A stretch of DNA of 64,000 bases from Dyella japonica DSM 16301 (lineage in GTDB: Bacteria > Pseudomonadota > Gammaproteobacteria > Xanthomonadales > Rhodanobacteraceae): contig NZ_JPLA01000022.1 of assembly GCF_001010355.1 (NCBI RefSeq), positions 60,816-124,815 on the forward strand, in the 5' to 3' direction. Position numbers and translations under genes: made by a program. Shown one piece after another: positions 18,200-26,670 of this stretch; within the stretch, counting starts at the first letter, position 1, and each line of letters starts with the position of its first letter. A model generated the notes under the pieces. That model was not told where the DNA came from. It worked only from the letters and a program-made list of their open reading frames with translations, and did not search any database.

Positions 18200-19231
18200 T
18201 CAGCGCGAACCGGTGGGGCGATCCAGCACGGCAGCCGGGGAGGCCGGCTTGAATGCCACCGCCGGTCCCGGCGTCACATGCTTGCGCCACAGCGCGAGCT
18301 GCGCGGCGATGCCGTCGCCGGCATTCATCTGCGGCTCCGACGGCGTCAGCTTGTCCTTGGCTTCCCACTGCGCGATTTCAGCCGATGCCTGGCGGAACGC
18401 CTCCATGAAGTCCGGCGTGCGATTGAGTCCATCGACCAGCCAGGCGCGACCGAAATAGGTGATGTCCGAATCCGTGCCGCAACCGAACGAGCTGCGATCG
18501 GAGCGCGCCGCCGTGATCACCAGCGTGCCGGCCCCTTGCAGGCTGGGCACAAAGCCGCCCGAGTAGCAGGCATTGACCACCACCACCTTCCACTTGAAGG
18601 GACGCTTGCTGAGGATGTCCGACAGATCGCTCGCGCCGATCTGGTCCAGCGGCAGCGGATCCATGTCCACTAGCAGGTTGTGGTCTTCGTCGCCATGCGT
18701 GGTGAGGTAGAGCAGCAGGATGTCCTCATCCGGCTTCATCAGGCTGGCCAGGCCGTCGAGCGTGGCTTCCAGGTTGCTCCAGCTGGCCAGCGGGTGCTTT
18801 TCCAGCGAACCGGGATTGTTCTCCAGCACCATCACGTGGGTGTCCGCACCAAAGCGCTGGGGAAACATCTTGGCGGCGTATTCCGCTTCATTGCGGAACA
18901 CGTCCTCGCCACCATCGGCGCCGAACGCCACCACGTAGAGATTGGGATGGCCGGCGGTACGCGGGCCCAGTTCGGCCAGCGCCTTCTGCACCATTGTGCG
19001 CTGGCCGTACATCACCTGCTCGGGCGACGGCGCCTGCGCAGGCCAGTTGTCGCCAGCAGAACTGTCGTCGTCGGTGGTCGCGCTGCTGCTCGCGGTTGTC
19101 GGCGCGCTCGCGCCAGCCGCGGGCAGCGGGCCTTGCTCGGCGACCGGTGTCTGCGCCGTGTGGTGCGCCAGGCCAACCATGAGCAAAACGCCGGCTGCAA
19201 ATGCGAGCAGGGCGATCAGAGCGGTACGCAT
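18200..19231 (-). CDS. Secreted/periplasmic C13 (legumain-like) cysteine peptidase
   Basis: 343 residues. An N-terminal hydrophobic anchor or signal (residues 3-20) is followed by a Ser/Thr/Ala/Asp-rich linker (to about 60) and then the caspase-like fold of family C13 (clan CD). The catalytic dyad is visible: H179 in YLTTHGDED and C222 in VVNACYSGGF. Legumain relatives cut after Asn or Asp. Bacterial members are not well characterised. It lies 17 bp downstream of mtnC on the same strand and is likely the last gene of the mtn operon, though a functional link is not evident. Confidence 0.8.
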   Translation of the reverse strand: MRTALIALLAFAAGVLLMVGLAHHTAQTPVAEQGPLPAAGASAPTTASSSATTDDDSSAGDNWPAQAPSPEQVMYGQRTMVQKALAELGPRTAGHPNLYVVAFGADGGEDVFRNEAEYAAKMFPQRFGADTHVMVLENNPGSLEKHPLASWSNLEATLDGLASLMKPDEDILLLYLTTHGDEDHNLLVDMDPLPLDQIGASDLSDILSKRPFKWKVVVVNACYSGGFVPSLQGAGTLVITAARSDRSSFGCGTDSDITYFGRAWLVDGLNRTPDFMEAFRQASAEIAQWEAKDKLTPSEPQMNAGDGIAAQLALWRKHVTPGPAVAFKPASPAAVLDRPTGSR

Positions 19232-19248
19232 GGCGGGAGCCCGTGAAG

Positions 19249-19935
19249 TCAGAGAACGATGTCGTCGAACGTGCGGTAGGCGGGATGGCGCGGCGCCTCG
19301 GGGATCTCCAGCGGCTCGCGCAACAGCCAGCCGGTGCGCAGTCCGGCCTCGCGGGCGGCATCGAGTTCTTCCACGATGTCCGAAAGGAACAGGATATGCG
19401 CCGGCTGTTCGCCGAGCGCTTCGGCGATCAGCTCATAGGAGTGGCGCTCGCGCTTGGGGCCGGTTTCCGTATCGAAATAACCCGAGAACATCGGCGAGAG
19501 GTCGCCCGCGTCGCTATAGCGGAAGAACAGCTTCTGCGCCGGCACCGAGCCCGACGAGTAGACGTACAGGTGCAGGCCATCCGCACGCCAGGCGTGCAGC
19601 CGGGCCGACACTTCCGGATAGACATGGGCCTGGTAGTCGCCGGCCTCGTAGCCTTCCTGCCAGATCATGCCCTGCAGCGCCTTGAGCGCGGTGGACTTGC
19701 GGTCCTGCTTGATCCAGCGGAGCAGCAGCTCGATCACGTCCTGGCGCGGCGCTTCGACGATGCCTTCTTCCTTGGCCGCTTCGTGCAGCCAGTGCTGCAC
19801 CTCAGGCTTGTCGCCGTGCGTTTCGATGAAGGCGGGCAGCCGCTTATAGGCGTACGGAAACAGCACGTCCTTGACGAAGCTGATCGAGCTGGTGGTGCCC
19901 TCGATATCGGTGACGATGGCGCGGATGACGGTCAT
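19249..19935 (-). CDS. mtnC: Enolase-phosphatase E1 (acireductone synthase)
   Basis: 228 residues, a HAD-superfamily enzyme of methionine salvage that enolises and dephosphorylates DK-MTP-1-P to the acireductone. The nucleophile motif is TDIEGTTSSISFVKDVLFPYA, where D-x-E replaces the usual D-x-D as in all MtnC. SSGSVPAQKLFF and LFLSDIVEELDAA are the later HAD motifs. Third gene of mtnB-mtnD-mtnC; 119 bp separate it from mtnD. Confidence 0.95.
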   Translation of the reverse strand: MTVIRAIVTDIEGTTSSISFVKDVLFPYAYKRLPAFIETHGDKPEVQHWLHEAAKEEGIVEAPRQDVIELLLRWIKQDRKSTALKALQGMIWQEGYEAGDYQAHVYPEVSARLHAWRADGLHLYVYSSGSVPAQKLFFRYSDAGDLSPMFSGYFDTETGPKRERHSYELIAEALGEQPAHILFLSDIVEELDAAREAGLRTGWLLREPLEIPEAPRHPAYRTFDDIVL

Positions 19936-20054
19936 ACATAAAGCCGGGGAACAGGAGCGACAAGCTTACCCGTCACCGGGGCCCCGGGCGAGCGCCGCCA
20001 CGCCGGTTCATGATCCCGGTCACCCGGCGAGCCCTTGGGCCGCCGGGAGTCGTC

Positions 20055-20621
20055 TCAGGCGGCTGCTGTCGAGGCGTGCGGCGTCATGCGGGGAAACTGC
20101 AGCGCGATGTCTTCGCCGGTGAACTGCGCCACCCAGCCTTCCTTGTTGGTGAACAGGCGAATGGCCACGAAATAGGGCGACTCGCTCATGTCGAACCAGT
20201 GGCGGGTGCCGTCCGGCACGCCGATCAGGTCGCCTTGTTCGCACAGCACGTCGTACACCTTGCCGTTCACATGCAAGGTGAACTGGCCGGCGCCAGCGAC
20301 GAAGAAGCGCACCTCGTCCTCGCTGTGGGTGTGCTCGCTGAGGAATTTCTGGCGCAGCGCCGCGCGATCCGGGTGGTCGGGCTTGAGGCTGATCACGTCG
20401 ACTGCCTGATAGCCCGCTTCGGCCATCAGCCGATCGATGTCGCTGCGATAGGCGGCGATCACTTCGTCCTGGCTGGCGCCGGGCGCGATCGGCTGGTTCG
20501 CTTCCCATTGCTCGAAGCGCACGCCGATCTTGGCCAGTTCGCGCGAGATGTCCGCGTGCTCGTTGTGCACCGACAATGGGGCTTGCGGTTGGGTGTCGCT
20601 GAAAATGCGCAGGCGGCTCAT
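20055..20621 (-). CDS. mtnD: Acireductone dioxygenase
   Basis: 188 residues, a cupin that splits the acireductone to formate and the 2-keto precursor of methionine (Fe form), or to CO when nickel is bound. The metal-binding cluster H-x-H-x4-E is [13 protein letters not shown], and the last ligand His lies in GTRHWFDM. Its start overlaps the mtnB stop by 4 bp, so the two are coupled. Confidence 0.95.
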   Translation of the reverse strand: MSRLRIFSDTQPQAPLSVHNEHADISRELAKIGVRFEQWEANQPIAPGASQDEVIAAYRSDIDRLMAEAGYQAVDVISLKPDHPDRAALRQKFLSEHTHSEDEVRFFVAGAGQFTLHVNGKVYDVLCEQGDLIGVPDGTRHWFDMSESPYFVAIRLFTNKEGWVAQFTGEDIALQFPRMTPHASTAAA

Positions 20622-21265
20622 GCGGAGAGTCTCCTCAAGTCGAGTTCGCAGCCGAGCAGGAATTCCAGCGCCTCCAGATGGCGGCGCGTCTCGGCCATGT
20701 CGCGGCCCCAGGTATAGATGCCGTGGCCGTTGATGAGATAAGCGTGCAGCGAGCGGCCGCTGTCGAGCCAGGCTTCCACCTGCGCGACCAGCTCGGGCAT
20801 GTGCTGCGTGTTCGGGAACACCGGGATGGCCAGCTCGGCATCGTGGGTGGTCTGCCCGGCAATCGCCTTCTGCAGCTCCCAGCCTTCCAGCTTCACCACC
20901 CCATCGCGGGCGAACAGGCGCGAAGCCACGCTCTGCGTGCGCGAATGCGTATGCAGCACCACGTTGATCTCGGGAAAGCGGCGGTAGATCTGCGTGTGCA
21001 GGTCGGTTTCGGCGCTGGGGCGCGCGCTGGTGCCCACGGCCTGGCCGTTCATGTCGATCAACATGATGTCGTCGCGGCCGAGCTTGCCCTTGTCGCGTCC
21101 GGAGATGGTGATCGCGGCGTGATGGCCGTCGATGCGCATCGAGAAGTTGCTGCTGGTGGCAGGCGTCCAGCCGGCCGCGGCAAGCTCGCGCGCCGCATCG
21201 GCGATGGCGTCGGAACGCTCGGCGAACAGCGCGGGGGAGATCGAGTCGGGGAGGAGCTGGCTCAT
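20618..21265 (-). CDS. mtnB: Methylthioribulose-1-phosphate dehydratase
   Basis: 215 residues, a class II aldolase-fold zinc enzyme that dehydrates MTRu-1-P in methionine salvage. Zinc ligands lie in [12 protein letters not shown] and [11 protein letters not shown]; substrate-site residues are in [11 protein letters not shown]. The ATG at 21265 (MSQLLPD) is used; an upstream in-frame start would read through the promoter. First gene of the operon. mtnA and mtnK/mtnP are not in the window. Confidence 0.93.
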   Translation of the reverse strand: MSQLLPDSISPALFAERSDAIADAARELAAAGWTPATSSNFSMRIDGHHAAITISGRDKGKLGRDDIMLIDMNGQAVGTSARPSAETDLHTQIYRRFPEINVVLHTHSRTQSVASRLFARDGVVKLEGWELQKAIAGQTTHDAELAIPVFPNTQHMPELVAQVEAWLDSGRSLHAYLINGHGIYTWGRDMAETRRHLEALEFLLGCELDLRRLSA

Positions 21266-21271
21266 GATGTA

Positions 21272-21281
21272 TGGACGTCCA
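21272..21281. promoter_or_regulatory. Palindrome in the mtnB leader (MetJ-box-like)
   Basis: TGGACGTCCA is a perfect 10-bp palindrome between the predicted transcription start (about 21286, minus strand) and the mtnB ATG. Its GACGTC centre matches the centre of the MetJ box AGACGTCT. Only one half of a tandem pair is clear, so MetJ control is a suggestion. Confidence 0.35.
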
Positions 21282-21292
21282 AATGAGTCGGC

Positions 21293-21323
21293 ACTATACC
21301 ACGCCGGTTTCCGGCATATGCCG
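21293..21323 (-). promoter_or_regulatory. Promoter of mtnBDC with palindrome over the -35 region
   Basis: On the minus strand a -10 box TATAGT lies at 21293-21298. The -35 region is covered by CGGCATATGCCG (21312-21323), a perfect 12-bp palindrome. The poor -35 match together with the palindrome suggests a regulator acts there. Confidence 0.5.
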
Positions 21324-21428
21324 AAAATGCGATCCATTCTCACGACTTATCGCTGGCGCGAGTAGCATCGGCAAAGGGCTGGCCACGGGCGTGGCCAGCG
21401 TGAATGTTTCAAGACGGAGGTTGGACCT

Positions 21429-21761
21429 ATGTCGCATGAGAAAGATATCGAATCGCGTCGCCGTTTTCTCAAGGCCGCAGCCGGGACGGCTGTCGCTGCG
21501 GCGATGGTCGGCTCGCTGCCGCGCGTGGCGCGCGCTGCCGATCTGCCGCACCTGGCTGACACCGATCCGACCGCCAAGGCACTGGGTTATGTCGAAGATG
21601 CCAGCAAATCGACCGATCCCAAGCATAAGGCGGGCGACATCTGCTCCAACTGCCAGTTCTATACCGGCGCACCGACCGGTTATGGCCCGTGTCAGCTGTT
21701 CCCGGGCAAGGCGGTGAATGCGAAGGGCTGGTGCGTATCGCACGCACCGAAGAAAGCTTGA
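21429..21761 (+). CDS. High-potential iron-sulfur protein (HiPIP), Tat-exported
   Basis: 110 residues. The N-terminus has a twin-arginine signal (SRRRFLKAAAG, hydrophobic stretch, cleavage after ARA near residue 36). The mature part carries four cysteines in the HiPIP order: C-S-N-C-Q-F-Y, then GPCQLFPGKAV, then GWCVSHAP. These bind one 4Fe-4S cluster that cycles 2+/3+. HiPIPs shuttle electrons in the periplasm between a quinol-oxidising complex and an oxidase or reductase. Single gene with its own terminator. Confidence 0.93.
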   Translation: MSHEKDIESRRRFLKAAAGTAVAAAMVGSLPRVARAADLPHLADTDPTAKALGYVEDASKSTDPKHKAGDICSNCQFYTGAPTGYGPCQLFPGKAVNAKGWCVSHAPKKA

Positions 21762-21783
21762 TCGCCACACGCATCACCTAAAG

Positions 21784-21812
21784 AAAGCCGGCATGCATGC
21801 CGGCTTTTTTTT
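21784..21812 (+). terminator. Rho-independent terminator after the HiPIP gene
   Basis: AAAGCCGGCATGCATGCCGG is followed by CTTTTTTTT: a stem of at least 8 bp with an 8-T tail, 22 bp after the stop codon. Confidence 0.92.
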
Positions 21813-21866
21813 GCGCGTGACATCGTCGTCACGCACGCGACGGCCCATCGGCATCGACGTTTTTGC

Positions 21867-22006
21867 TGCTCATGGGTAACAACTCGAACCGAAGAACTCG
21901 GTGAGAGAGAAGATGCTGCCCAGACGCGTCAGGCCGAGGAGCTGACCCGCCTGACGCGCCGGGCGGCAATCCGGGGCCCACTGCCAAGTGATCAACCCAC
22001 GGAGCA
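21867..22006. ncRNA. Candidate structured RNA of unknown class
   Basis: No credible protein gene lies between 21813 and 22228. A closing stem pairs TGCTC-A-TGGGT (21867-21877) with ACCCA-CG-GAGCA (21995-22006). Inside is a 17-bp hairpin: GCTGCCC plus CGCGTCAGGC (21915-21934) against GCCTGACGCG plus GGGCGGC (21949-21967), with a 14-nt loop. A small hairpin (CCGAAGAACTCGG) lies in one bubble strand. Plus-strand transcription would end at the hairpin 22031-22057. Minus-strand transcription could start at the -10-like TATCAT at 22010-22015. The strand is undecided. The closing stem, large bubble and terminal hairpin recall 6S RNA, but the sequence could not be matched to any known family. Confidence 0.4.
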
Positions 22007-22030
22007 CAGATGATACTCCCGGCCGGGCAT

Positions 22031-22057
22031 TTTTGGGCCTGTGAAGGCCAAAATTTT
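22031..22057 (+). terminator. Probable rho-independent terminator
   Basis: TTTTGGGCC, a TGTGAA loop and GGCCAAAA form a hairpin followed by TTTT. It lies downstream of the structured-RNA candidate in plus orientation. It could also help end the minus-strand permease transcript. Confidence 0.5.
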
Positions 22058-22228
22058 CTCGAAAAAGTCTCGTTAAATTCAACAAAAACAATAACTTGCT
22101 AGACTATTAGAGATTGGCGATCACGAATAGCCTTCCAGGGCCGATCATTCCTTCCTGGAGCGCAGGGTGTGGCTTTTGGGATTTTCGGCGACGTTGGCGG
22201 CAGATCGCCGCCAAGATCGCCAGGCCCT

Positions 22229-23671
22229 TCAGGAAGGGCGGTGCAGGCGGCTGTGACGGATGCCGTAGCCGAAGTAGATGGCCAGGCCGATGACGGTCCA
22301 TATGATCATCAACAGCCAATTGAACCAGGCCATGGCGCCCAGCAGGGCCAGGCAGCTGATCACGCCGGCGGGGCAGATAAACCACACCCACGGCACGCGG
22401 AAGCCACGATGCAGCTGCGGCGCCGTGTAGCGAAGAATCAGCACGCCTGCGCACACCGCCACAAAGGCGATCAGCGTGCCCATCGAGGTGAGGTCGGCCA
22501 GCAGATCCAGCGGAAACACCGCCGCGAGAATGGCGATGCCGATGCCCGTAATCACCGTGTTGATGTGCGGCGTGCGGTGCTTGGGGTGAATGCGATTGAA
22601 GATCGGCGGCAGCAAGCCGTCGCGCGACATGATCATGAAAATGCGCGGCTGCGCGATGATCATGACCAGGATCACCGACGACAGGCCGATCATCGCGCCG
22701 ATCTCCACCACCCAGCGCAGCCAGCCCAGTTCCGGATGGTTCTTGATCGCTGTCACCACCGGTTCGCTGGTGCCCAGCTCGGTGTATGAGATCAGGCCGG
22801 TCAGCACGGCTGCCATCGCCAGATAGAGGATGGTGCAGATCACCAGCGACACCAGCGTGCCGAAGGGCAGGTCGCGCTGCGGGTTCTTGCATTCCTGCGC
22901 GGCCGTGGAAGTGGCCTCGAAGCCGATATAGGCGAAGAACACCATCGCCGCGCCCCGCATGATGCCGGACCAGCCGTACTTGCCTGGTGCTTCGTTGGCG
23001 GGAATGAACGGATGCCAGTTGGCCGGATCGATGTAGCGATAACCCGCCACCACCACCACGATGATCAAGCCCACCTTGAGCGCCACCATCAGCACGTTCA
23101 GGCCCGCCGATTCGCGGATGCCGACGTAGCACAGCCAGGTGAGCGCGAGCACGATCGCCACTGCGGGCAGGTTCATCAGATGCCCGGTGGTGACCAGGTG
23201 TCCGTCAGTGAACGCCAGCGGCGCTTCGGTCAGCGACGTGGGCAGGTGGATGCCCACCTGGTCGAGCATGCTGGTGAAGTAGCCGGTCCAGCTGGCCGCG
23301 ACGGCCGAGGCGGAGATGCCGTACTCCAGCACCATGTTCCAGCCGATAAACCAGGCCAGCAGCTCGCCGAGCGTGGCGTAGGCGTAGGAATAGGAGCTGC
23401 CCGAGACCGGGATCAGCGTGGCGAACTCGGCGTAGCACAGCGCGGTGAAGCCGCTGCACAGCGCCGCGAGCATGAAGGAGATCAGCACGGCGGGGCCGGC
23501 GTGTTCGGCGGCGGCCTGTCCGGTCACCACGAAGATGCCGGTGCCGATCACCGCGCCGATGCCCAGCGCGGTGATGCCCCAGGGGCCGAGGGTGCGGCGC
23601 AGGGTGGGGCCGTGGGACGCGTCGTCGGCGTCGGAGAAATCGGTTTTGCGAGCGAATAACTGTTTGAGCAT
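22229..23671 (-). CDS. APC superfamily amino acid permease (paralogue 1)
   Basis: 480 residues with about 12 hydrophobic segments. The APC signature GIGAVIGTGIFVVTGQAAAEHAG is split over helix 1, and GFEATSTAAQECKNPQRDLP is the helix 6-7 region of the cationic amino acid transporter (YfnA/CAT-like) group. Likely a proton-coupled amino acid importer; the substrate is unknown. The start at 23671 (MLKQLFARK) is chosen over one 12 codons upstream because the neighbour paralogue begins MLKNLFA. It lies 75 bp downstream of that paralogue on the same strand. Confidence 0.88.
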   Translation of the reverse strand: MLKQLFARKTDFSDADDASHGPTLRRTLGPWGITALGIGAVIGTGIFVVTGQAAAEHAGPAVLISFMLAALCSGFTALCYAEFATLIPVSGSSYSYAYATLGELLAWFIGWNMVLEYGISASAVAASWTGYFTSMLDQVGIHLPTSLTEAPLAFTDGHLVTTGHLMNLPAVAIVLALTWLCYVGIRESAGLNVLMVALKVGLIIVVVVAGYRYIDPANWHPFIPANEAPGKYGWSGIMRGAAMVFFAYIGFEATSTAAQECKNPQRDLPFGTLVSLVICTILYLAMAAVLTGLISYTELGTSEPVVTAIKNHPELGWLRWVVEIGAMIGLSSVILVMIIAQPRIFMIMSRDGLLPPIFNRIHPKHRTPHINTVITGIGIAILAAVFPLDLLADLTSMGTLIAFVAVCAGVLILRYTAPQLHRGFRVPWVWFICPAGVISCLALLGAMAWFNWLLMIIWTVIGLAIYFGYGIRHSRLHRPS

Positions 23672-23713
23672 GCGTCGGCCTGGTGCCACGAGAGGCGCTG
23701 GATTCAAAACGAG

Positions 23714-23736
23714 AGGGCCGGCGCTAAGCCGGCCCT
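23714..23736 (-). terminator. Hairpin between the two permease genes
   Basis: AGGGCCGGC and GCCGGCCCT form a 9-bp stem with a 5-nt loop; on the minus strand it is followed by TCTCGTTTTG. It may be a partial terminator or an mRNA-stabilising stem between paralogues. Confidence 0.45.
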
Positions 23737-23746
23737 TCGTGTCAGA

Positions 23747-25252
23747 TCAGGAGTTTTGCTTGCGTAGCTTGCTATGGGAATACCCATAGAGGAAATAAAT
23801 GAGCATGCCGATCACCGTCCAGCCCAGCATCAGCGGCCAGTTGGCGCGGAACGACTGCCAGAACAGATACAGGCAGATCACCGAACCGAGCACCGCCACC
23901 GTCCAGACGCCGATCATGCCGCCCGGCACGCGGAACGAGCGCGGCAATTCCGGACGGGTATAGCGCAGGATCAGCACGCCGATGCACACCGTGGTGAATG
24001 CCAGCAGGGTGCCCATCGAAACCAGCTCACCCAGGATGCTCACCGGGAACAGGCCGGCGATCACCAGCGCGGCGACGCCGGCGATGATGGTGGCGACGTG
24101 CGGCGTGCGGTGCGAGGCGTGCACCTTCGACATGCCCTTGGGCAGCAGGCCATCGCGCGCCATGCTGAAGAAGATGCGCGAGGTACCCAGCAGCATCACC
24201 AGGATCACCGACGACAGGCCGGCCAGCGCACCGAACGAGACGATGGCCTTGAGCCAGGTCAGCTGCGGATAGAGGCTCAACGCCGTGGCCACCGGTTCCG
24301 GCGTGCCCAGCATGTGGTACGGGGCGATGCCGGTGAGCGTGAGCGCCATGGCGATATACAGCACGGTGCAGATCGCGAGCGAGCCCAGGATGCCGATCGG
24401 CATGTCGCGCTGCGGATTCTTCGCTTCGCCGGCGGCGGTGGACACCGCATCGAAGCCCACATAGGAGAAGAACACCAGCACCGCGGCGCGGAAGATGCCG
24501 CTCGTGCCGAAACGGCCCGGGCCTTCCTCCGCCGGAATGAACGGATGCCAGTTGGCCGGATTGATGTAGCGGAAGGAGAAGATCAGGAACAGCGAGATCA
24601 CCAGCACCTTGATCGTCACAATCAGCGAGTTGACGAAGGTGGACTGGGTGATGCCCACGTAGCACAGCCAGGTCAGGCCAGCCACGATCATCACTGCCGG
24701 CAGATTGATCAGCGCACCGGTGGTCACGATCTGATGCGTGTCGGTGAACTTCAGCGGCGCGCTCGACAGGTAGTCGGGTAGCGCCAGCGGCAGTCCCGTC
24801 CAGTGTCCGAGGATGGAGAGGCACTCGTTGAAATATCCCGACCAGCCCGCCGCCACGGTGGCGACGGCGAAGAGATATTCGAGGACGAGATTCCAGCCGA
24901 TGAACCAGGCGACGATCTCGCCCAGCGTGGCGTAGGAGTACGCGTAGGCGCTGCCCGAGACCGGGATCATCGCGGCGAACTCGGCGTAGCACAGGCCGGC
25001 AAAGGCGCAGGCAATACCGGCGACGATGAAGCTGATGACCAGGGCAGGGCCCGCGTGTTCGGCGGCGGCCTGGCCGGTGATGACGAAGATACCGGCGCCG
25101 ATCACCGCGCCGATGCCCAGCGTCACCAGGTGACGCGCGGTCAGTACGCGCTTGAGGCTGGTTTCGCCTTGCAGGCCGTCGTGGGGCAGTTCGCCCGCGT
25201 CGACGTGTGGCGACGCCTCAATGGGATGCGTCGCGAACAGGTTTTTCAGCAT
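23747..25252 (-). CDS. APC superfamily amino acid permease (paralogue 2)
   Basis: 501 residues with about 12 membrane segments. Helix 1 motif GIGAVIGAGIFVITGQAAAEHAG is followed by CYAEFAAMIPVSGSAYAYSYA, and FDAVSTAAGEAKNPQRDMP lies near residue 275. It shares most of its motifs with the downstream permease, so the pair is a tandem duplication within the YfnA/CAT-like group. An AGGGGAG ribosome-binding site precedes the ATG. The substrate is not determinable; both copies may differ in specificity. Confidence 0.88.
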   Translation of the reverse strand: MLKNLFATHPIEASPHVDAGELPHDGLQGETSLKRVLTARHLVTLGIGAVIGAGIFVITGQAAAEHAGPALVISFIVAGIACAFAGLCYAEFAAMIPVSGSAYAYSYATLGEIVAWFIGWNLVLEYLFAVATVAAGWSGYFNECLSILGHWTGLPLALPDYLSSAPLKFTDTHQIVTTGALINLPAVMIVAGLTWLCYVGITQSTFVNSLIVTIKVLVISLFLIFSFRYINPANWHPFIPAEEGPGRFGTSGIFRAAVLVFFSYVGFDAVSTAAGEAKNPQRDMPIGILGSLAICTVLYIAMALTLTGIAPYHMLGTPEPVATALSLYPQLTWLKAIVSFGALAGLSSVILVMLLGTSRIFFSMARDGLLPKGMSKVHASHRTPHVATIIAGVAALVIAGLFPVSILGELVSMGTLLAFTTVCIGVLILRYTRPELPRSFRVPGGMIGVWTVAVLGSVICLYLFWQSFRANWPLMLGWTVIGMLIYFLYGYSHSKLRKQNS

Positions 25253-25497
25253 GTTTCTCCCCTACCGCCGGAATGCTCGTTTCTTAAAAGCGTGAAACCG
25301 TGACTTTCGCCATGGCCATTAACGTCGCTTCCCCTGCGACGACACGGAACCATAGCCCAGCGGGCCTTGGGGGTACAAGCTGCATTGCGGCTGGCCCCGA
25401 GCGCGCTCCTGGCCGGTGCCAGTCTCGGCGCCGTCTGGAATAATGCGGCGCGCCGTACCGCAGCTGCGCGGCCGGTTTTGACTGACACGGATTATCG

Positions 25498-26031
25498 ATG
25501 GACGCGTTGTTTGCACAGCTTCGGCACTATCGCCAGCAATGGCCACAGGAGGGCGATGCCGGTCATTTCGAGGCATTTCTGGAAGCAGGCCAGCGTGTGT
25601 TCTTTCGGGACGCCCTGGAAGGTCACTTCACCGGCTCGGCGTGGCTGGTGAGCGCCGATGGTGAGCGCGTCCTGCTCACCCATCACCGCAAGCTGGGGCG
25701 CTGGCTGCAGTTGGGAGGTCATGCCGACGGCGACACGGATCTGGCGCGCGTCGCCTTGCGCGAAGCCGAAGAAGAGTCTGGTCTGGTTGACCTGAGCGTC
25801 GAAGCGGAGCCGTTCGACCTGGATCGTCACCGTATTCCCGCGCGTGGCGACGAGCCCGAACACTGGCATTACGACGTGCGGTACGTCGTTCGTGCGGGCG
25901 CCAACGAAACCTATGTGATCAACGAGGAATCGAACGCGCTGGCGTGGCGTTCCATCCGCGAGATCGCGGAAGATCCCTCGGCCGATGCATCGCTGATGCG
26001 CATGGCGCGCAAGTGGTTGTCGCGCGCCTGA
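25498..26031 (+). CDS. Nudix hydrolase
   Basis: 177 residues. The Nudix box is in GGHADGDTDLARVALREAEEESGL (residues about 73-96 spread over two lines of the fold): the catalytic R-E-x-x-E-E-x-G part is intact, while the upstream Glu of G-x5-E is Thr. Nudix enzymes hydrolyse nucleoside diphosphates linked to another group; substrate unknown. The 245 bp before it hold no visible gene, and no strong Shine-Dalgarno sequence precedes the ATG. Confidence 0.82.
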   Translation: MDALFAQLRHYRQQWPQEGDAGHFEAFLEAGQRVFFRDALEGHFTGSAWLVSADGERVLLTHHRKLGRWLQLGGHADGDTDLARVALREAEEESGLVDLSVEAEPFDLDRHRIPARGDEPEHWHYDVRYVVRAGANETYVINEESNALAWRSIREIAEDPSADASLMRMARKWLSRA

Positions 26032-26043
26032 GCGGCGCGCGCG

Positions 26044-26577
26044 TCAGGCGGGTTGCCCGGAATACTTTGCCGGCGCCGGATTGAGGTGGCCGCATTCGAC
26101 GCAGGTGCGCGCGTCGATCGAGCGATAGAAACGCTCGAATACCGGCGGAAAATCCCGCTCGATGCTGTCGAGGGTGAAGTACTCCTCGTACAGCTTGTGA
26201 TTGCAGCGCTCGCAGTACCACATCAGGCCGTCTTTCTCGCCCGCCAGCCGGCGGCGCTCGATCACCAGCCCGATCGACTCGGGCAGGCGTTGCGGCGAAT
26301 GCGGCACGCAGGGCGGCAGGTAGAACATCTGGCCGGCGCGGATGGGAATGTCGCGGGCCACGCCTTCATCCTGCACCTTCAACACCATCTCGCCCTCGAG
26401 CTGGTAGAAGAACTCCGGGCCTTCGTCGTAGTGGTAGTCGGTGCGCGAGTTCGGCCCGCCCACGATCATCACGATGAAATCGCCATCGACGATGCACTTG
26501 TTGCCGACCGGCGGCTTGAGCAGATGCCGGTGCTCGTCGATCCAGCGCTGCAGGTCGATGGGAGGCGTGAGGGCCAT
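26044..26577 (-). CDS. nbaC: 3-hydroxyanthranilate 3,4-dioxygenase
   Basis: 177-residue cupin of the kynurenine/quinolinate pathway; it opens the ring of 3-hydroxyanthranilate. Iron ligands lie in the [19 protein letters not shown] region (H, E) and [10 protein letters not shown] (H). Bacterial members have a second, rubredoxin-like iron site, here C-x2-C in [10 protein letters not shown] and CVECGH near the C-terminus. The start is set at the ATG 26577 ([13 protein letters not shown]); longer frames run into the REP region. No kynurenine pathway partner is adjacent. Confidence 0.92.
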   Translation of the reverse strand: MALTPPIDLQRWIDEHRHLLKPPVGNKCIVDGDFIVMIVGGPNSRTDYHYDEGPEFFYQLEGEMVLKVQDEGVARDIPIRAGQMFYLPPCVPHSPQRLPESIGLVIERRRLAGEKDGLMWYCERCNHKLYEEYFTLDSIERDFPPVFERFYRSIDARTCVECGHLNPAPAKYSGQPA

Positions 26578-26670
26578 GGGGGCTCCGGGGCGAGAGATCG
26601 CCAAGATAGCGCCGGCGGCATCCTTTGGGAAAGGGTGTCTCACGGTGTAGTTGCGGCGGAGCGCCGCCAT

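Noticed and set aside
21867..22006. Naming the structured RNA as 6S, RNase P, SRP or tmRNA
   Set aside because: Only general topology recalls 6S; none of the conserved sequence blocks of these RNAs could be identified by eye.
21870..22091. 73-codon minus-strand ORF in the HiPIP-permease gap
   Set aside because: No ribosome-binding site or motif; the region is dominated by RNA-like inverted repeats.
25253..25497. Small gene between the permease and the Nudix gene
   Set aside because: Short frames on both strands lack ribosome-binding sites and any recognisable motif.
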